From Diplonema papillatum (Eukaryota > Euglenozoa > Diplonemea > Diplonemida > Diplonemidae), in contig JAPJBO010000087.1 in NCBI GenBank assembly GCA_030068145.1, positions 356,300 through 420,299 of the forward strand: a DNA stretch of 64,000 bases. The letters are read 5' to 3'. Under the pieces are notes generated by a model. That model was not told where the DNA came from. It did no database searches and saw only the letters and a list, made by a program, of their open reading frames with translations. Numbering within the stretch: position 1 is the stretch's first letter; each line of letters begins with the position of its first letter. Made by a program: the position numbers and the translations under genes. This document shows, in pieces, positions 61,501-64,000 of this stretch.

Positions 61501-63479
61501 CCAAGTTCTGGTGAAGCTAAGTTCGGGCGAAGCTTAGTTCTGGCGAAGCTAAGTTTTGGCGAAGCTGGTGAAGCAAAGTTCGGGCGAAGCCAAGTTCTGG
61601 CGAAGCTATGTTCGGGCGAAGCTAAGTTCTGGTGAAGCTAAGTTCGGGCTAAGCTAAGTTCTGGTGAAGCTAAGTTCGAGCGAAGCTAAGTTCTGGTGAA
61701 GCAAAGTTCGGGCGAAGCAAAGTTCGGGCGAAGCCAAGTTCTGGTGAAGCTAAGTTCGGGCGAAGCTTAGTTCTGGCGAAGCTAAGTTTTGGCGAAGCTG
61801 GTGAAGCAAAGTTCGGGCGAAGCCAAGTTCTGGCGAAGCTATGTTCGGGCGAAGCTAAGTTCGGGCGAAGCTAAGTTCTGGTGAAGCAAAGTTCGGGTGA
61901 AGCTAAGTTCTGGTGTTCGGGCGATGCTAAAAGTGAAGCGAAGTTCGAGATGCTAAGTTTGGCCTGTGATGGCAAGTTCGACGCCAGTACCCGGGGGGGG
62001 CCCGGTTTCCCAGACTGCACCCGGGGTAACCCAAATACCGCGAGATACTGCAAACTTCGGGCACATTGGACCCCGAAACGCAACAAACCTCGAAAACAAT
62101 CTTCGACCGGGAAAATGTCACGGGCGGGGTTCGCACCCGGGCCGACCGCCGACGCCCGGTCACTCTGCCACCCGCATACCTTTTGCGAGGAAAGAAAAAA
62201 GCTAGCTCAGCGCTTTCCAAAAACAATACACTTTTTTCATGAAGAAAAGCCGGGTTGGCTCGACTAGAGGCTATTCACATTGCATGTTCATAGGACCTCC
62301 AGTCTCGAAAAATAAAAAGAATTTATAAAATTCGATTTCAAGTGGCCCCTGCAGTACTGTACCTGTACTGTACAGTACTGCAGTCACGTGGCGCGTCACG
62401 GTGTGTCACTGCTATTAGAAGCCTTGTGTAGACGTGCGTCTCACCACCCCCCTCCGTTCTTTGCGTGCGCGGGGCGACGGTTCCAGGCACTCAGACACCC
62501 ACAGGACCAAAACCGGGGTTTTGGCTGGAACCGGCTTTTTTGCTCGATCAGACAAAGTGCTAAAGTCCCCTGAGCTGGCGCTTATGTAAACAGAAAAAGA
62601 AACTACGCATTTCTTCCAAAGTCGGCAAAAACGCATGGCCGCCTCCTACACCCGCAGGTCTTCGTGGACAACTTCTTCGACATGGAGCGGTGGATCGCGG
62701 ACGCGAGCGCGAACAAGATCATGTTGCCCGACGACTTCTCGGTGACGACGGACCACTTTTTCAAGCTAAACTGCCTGCCGGAGTGGACGATGATCAAAAA
62801 GCAGCCGAAGATCCAAGAAGCCATCAGGGAGCAGCTGAAAAAGGAAGAAGAAGAGGCGAAAGCCTACCGCACGTCGGCGCCCGTTTTGGACGACGAGGGC
62901 GCCGAAGCCGACGGGACCGTGCAGGAGAGCCCGTTGGAGAGCCAGCCCGTGATCACGCTCCGCGGAGACCCCGGGGCGCAGACGAACCCATTCGAAACGT
63001 CGGCCGGCGAGTGGGGCGACCTGCCGGCCGCGATGGACTTCGACCACGACGATGCCCGCTCGTCCCAACCCGGCACCCCCACCCGCCCCCACGACAGCCA
63101 GCCCGTCCCTCCCAACGCGCCCCACGGCTCGCAAGTCTTTTCCCAAGACTCGGGCGAGTTCTCGCAACCCCGCCCCCTTCCGATCCCCCCCCGGGAGTCG
63201 CTCGACCTCTCGACCGACCTGCAAGTCGTCGACCGGCCGGACGAGCTCAAGTTGATCAACATCCAGCATGCCAAGAAAGCGAAGGTGGTTGACATCAAAA
63301 AGCTGAAGGACACCATGTGGGAGTGCCTGGGCCGCGGCGTCAGCGAAGACGGGAAGGTGGTGCCGATCCTGTTCTCGAAGCTCATCGGCAGCATGCAGGC
63401 GCTCGTCGCGCAGCGGAAAATCGCGAATCACGTTTATGAGGCATGCCCATTTTTCGTTTTAGCCACATGCAATGTGTGA
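55595..63479 (+). CDS. NCAPH: Condensin complex subunit CAP-H (kleisin), three visible exons
   Basis: Exons: 55595-56682, 58270-58888, and 62658 to about 63450. Splices GTATGT...CACAG (phase 2) and GTACGT...CGCAG (phase 0) keep frame. Exon 1 carries the N-terminal kleisin region that contacts SMC2 (residues about 91-166: SVMEDIKNSWAGIM, KINAKNAW, VLAYKVDALLLQSARV) and the DVDPLF/FDQGGASGLLLLN block (225-249). Exon 2 holds an acidic stretch and the PKKNAHWQGPSDSARWK block. Exon 3 has LPDDFSVTTDHFFKLN and the C-terminal KKLKDTMWECL motif near the winged helix that binds SMC4. CAP-H bridges the SMC2-SMC4 heads and recruits HEAT subunits for mitotic chromosome compaction. The last 20 codons before the stop at 63479 read into RepM, so the true end lies in a later exon. 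Introns are 1,587 and 3,769 bases. Confidence 0.85.
57060..57630 (+). repeat. Tandem array, about 145-bp unit, in CAP-H intron 1
   Basis: GGGGTGCAAAAACACAGCC recurs at 57079, 57215, 57359 and 57505. Units are over 90 percent alike. A fifth partial unit (58064-58200) lies beyond the inserted rRNA and exon pieces. Confidence 0.85.
57650..57870 (+). rRNA. Fragment of the LSU (28S) rRNA 5' region, in CAP-H intron 1
   Basis: CCGATAGCGAACAAGTACAG, TGGAAAGATGCAAAGAACTT and TGAAAAGAGGGTTAAAAG are diagnostic LSU sequences about 350-450 bases from the gene start. It interrupts the 145-bp array and is joined directly to a copied CAP-H exon piece. Confidence 0.85.
57905..58064 (+). pseudogene. Copied piece of CAP-H exon 2 inside intron 1
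   Basis: Nearly identical to 58465-58624 (GCCGACGAGCAGCTGCGGGC through GCGCACTGGCAGGGCCCC). It has no splice sites of its own and returns abruptly to the tandem array. Confidence 0.9.
58930..60145 (+). repeat. 56-bp minisatellite with 339-bp higher-order period, CAP-H intron 2
   Basis: The monomer is about 56 bases (TAATCCATGTGGTTCATGTA, CTTAAAAGAACTCAATGC). A variant monomer with CTTCTCAAGTGCATGG followed by a short unit begins at 59041, 59380, 59719 and 60059, so a block of about six monomers repeats every 339-340 bases. Confidence 0.9.
60310..60600 (+). other. Exon-like open frame inside CAP-H intron 2
   Basis: A GC-rich stretch with gene-like codon use. The frame includes MANRHLDSELTHEVSLLL and FPLVDRSLVCTFSSPELDKR and ends at 60600. 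It is unlike CAP-H and I cannot name a family. It may be a stranded exon fragment, a nested small gene (72 residues from the ATG at 60382), or chance. Confidence 0.35.
60640..60856 (+). mobile_element. Right-end copy of the hAT-like element
   Basis: Matches 62425-62572: GCGTGCGCGGGGCGACGG, CACTCAGACACCCACAGG, GCTTGGTCAGACAAAGTG, ending CTAGAGTCCCCCCTG. The left half is not found. Confidence 0.7.
61206..62307 (-). mobile_element. RepA copy 4, nested inside the hAT-like element
   Basis: Inverted orientation. Ends are CGAAACTGGAGG (61241-61252) and CCTCCAGTCTCG (62296-62307); the tail starts at AAGTACGTGCGCTC. The satellite body (61258-61930) is the longest of the four and contains an internal duplication of about 250 bases (around 61500 and 61740). 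Confidence 0.85.
62349..62383. other. Perfect 14-bp hairpin
   Basis: CTGCAGTACTGTAC (62349-62362) and its exact inverse (62370-62383) around a seven-base loop, inside the hAT-like element and CAP-H intron 2. Confidence 0.85.
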
Positions 63480-63640
63480 GGAAACTGAACCGCCCAAGTG
63501 GGACCTTCTGATCATGATCATTTGCCAAATTTGCCACCTGAAACCACGTCCAGGATTTGGGCTCAGGGTAGTGCGGTCAACGAAAGCTCTAGTTTCCCTT
63601 TCTACTTTCTCCTACTCTCGTGGTGTACGGGTTTTCCCAC
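63450..63640 (+). repeat. RepM copy 2
   Basis: TTTTAGCCACATGCAATGTG to CTCTCGTGGTGTACGGG. It overlaps the end of the CAP-H frame, which is why the last 20 codons are not trusted. Confidence 0.7.
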
Positions 63641-63735
63641 TTCCAGCGCTTTCTTTTGTTTGTGCGCACTAGCGGAACTCACCTGCTTTGGTAAGTTTCA
63701 TGTAGTACACTGCCAACTACTAATTTTTAGTACCA
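63640..63735 (-). repeat. RepL copy 4
   Basis: ACCTGCTTTGGTAAGTTTCA is the inverse of the RepL core at 19190 and 29210. Confidence 0.65.
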
Positions 63736-64000
63736 ACAATGCATTGTTAACACAAAAAAAGGGGAGTGTACGGCTCCCAGTGGGGTATGAGGTATGGGGC
63801 GGAGAAGGCTCCCACAACCGCGTCTGAGGAATCGGTTACGGAGTCTCTCTCAGGGCGCGGACTCCACCGTGTACATTTGACTTTGGAGAGCGGAAGGCCA
63901 TACTAATTTTTTCCTTTTTCTATTTTTGCATTGCATAGGTGTCATGGGGGGGGCCTTCACTTGGCGACACTGTTGACCGCACCTTATTTGAGTCGCGGTC
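63736..64000. other. Right end of window
   Basis: A pyrimidine tract (TTTTTCCTTTTTCTATTTTT) before CATAG at about 63910-63940 resembles 10310-10346 upstream of the SWIM gene and could be a splice acceptor. No coding sequence recognised after it. Confidence 0.4.

Larger units (their letters stand above)
61157..62572. mobile_element. hAT-like non-autonomous DNA transposon, 1,416 bases
   Basis: CAGGGGACTTTAG (61157-61169) and its exact inverse (62560-62572) are 13-bp TIRs. AGCTGGCG is duplicated on both sides (61149-61156, 62573-62580). An 8-bp TSD and CAGGG-type ends are typical of the hAT superfamily. It contains no transposase. Most of its length is RepA copy 4. Confidence 0.85.
60966..62592 (+). 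mobile_element. RepB copy 8, interrupted by the hAT-like element
   Basis: 60966-61156 carries most of RepB (sense on +). The last bases, GCGCTTATGTAAAC, resume at 62573-62592 after the insertion. The missing 5' part of RepB is to the left. Confidence 0.8.

Overview
The window looks like nuclear DNA of a repeat-rich unicellular eukaryote, most likely a euglenozoan and possibly a diplonemid. The evidence is: GC-rich genes separated by lower-GC, repeat-packed spacers; spliceosomal introns with GT donors (mostly GTATGY-like) and AG acceptors whose phases match; a fragment of the SSU rRNA 5' end that begins AATCTGG, the euglenozoan form, rather than TACCTGG; and a tyrosine-recombinase retroelement with the VIPER/Ngaro layout. 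VIPER elements are known from kinetoplastids. The placement is inference; no search was run.

Layout. 1-5.2 kb: repeats and an RNase H relic. 5.3-7.0 kb: a three-exon PG-rich (SHIPPO/STPGR-type) gene followed by copies of its last exon. 7.6-10.1 kb: repeats. 10.5 kb: a SWIM-domain gene (ZSWIM7/SWS1-like). 13.3-14.5 kb: an XRCC4-like gene followed by an array of its own 3' end. 16.5-17.3 kb: SSU and LSU rRNA fragments. 17.8-18.5 kb: a four-helix membrane protein. 20.2-24.0 kb: a two-exon EF-hand gene followed by two tandem copies of its 3' end. 25.9-28.2 kb: a transposon with terminal inverted repeats (TIRs). 28.5-31.0 kb: a broken then a complete sphingosine-1-phosphate lyase gene. 31-41 kb: repeats and the VIPER-like element (36.5-39.5 kb). 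41.3-44.0 kb: an unrecognised two-exon gene. 46.4 kb: a small membrane protein. 47.4-48.1 kb: a tetraspanin-like gene. 48-55 kb: repeats and an LSU fragment. 55.6-63.5 kb: a condensin subunit H (CAP-H) gene whose two large introns hold a 145-bp tandem array, an LSU fragment, a copied exon piece, a 339-bp higher-order minisatellite and a nested hAT-like element.

The genes do not form one pathway. Two DNA-repair genes (SWS1-like, XRCC4-like) are neighbours, and a piece of the first is copied into the tail array of the second. The most striking pattern is that nearly every recognisable gene lies beside one or more truncated copies of itself. Dispersed families are named RepA to RepP here: RepA is a tRNA-headed element with inverted ends and a 16-bp satellite; RepB and RepC are related short elements with A-tails; the others are shorter repeats.

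Limits: exon joins are inferred from reading-frame phase and splice-site fit. Repeat ends are accurate to about 5-20 bases unless TIRs and target-site duplications (TSDs) are quoted.
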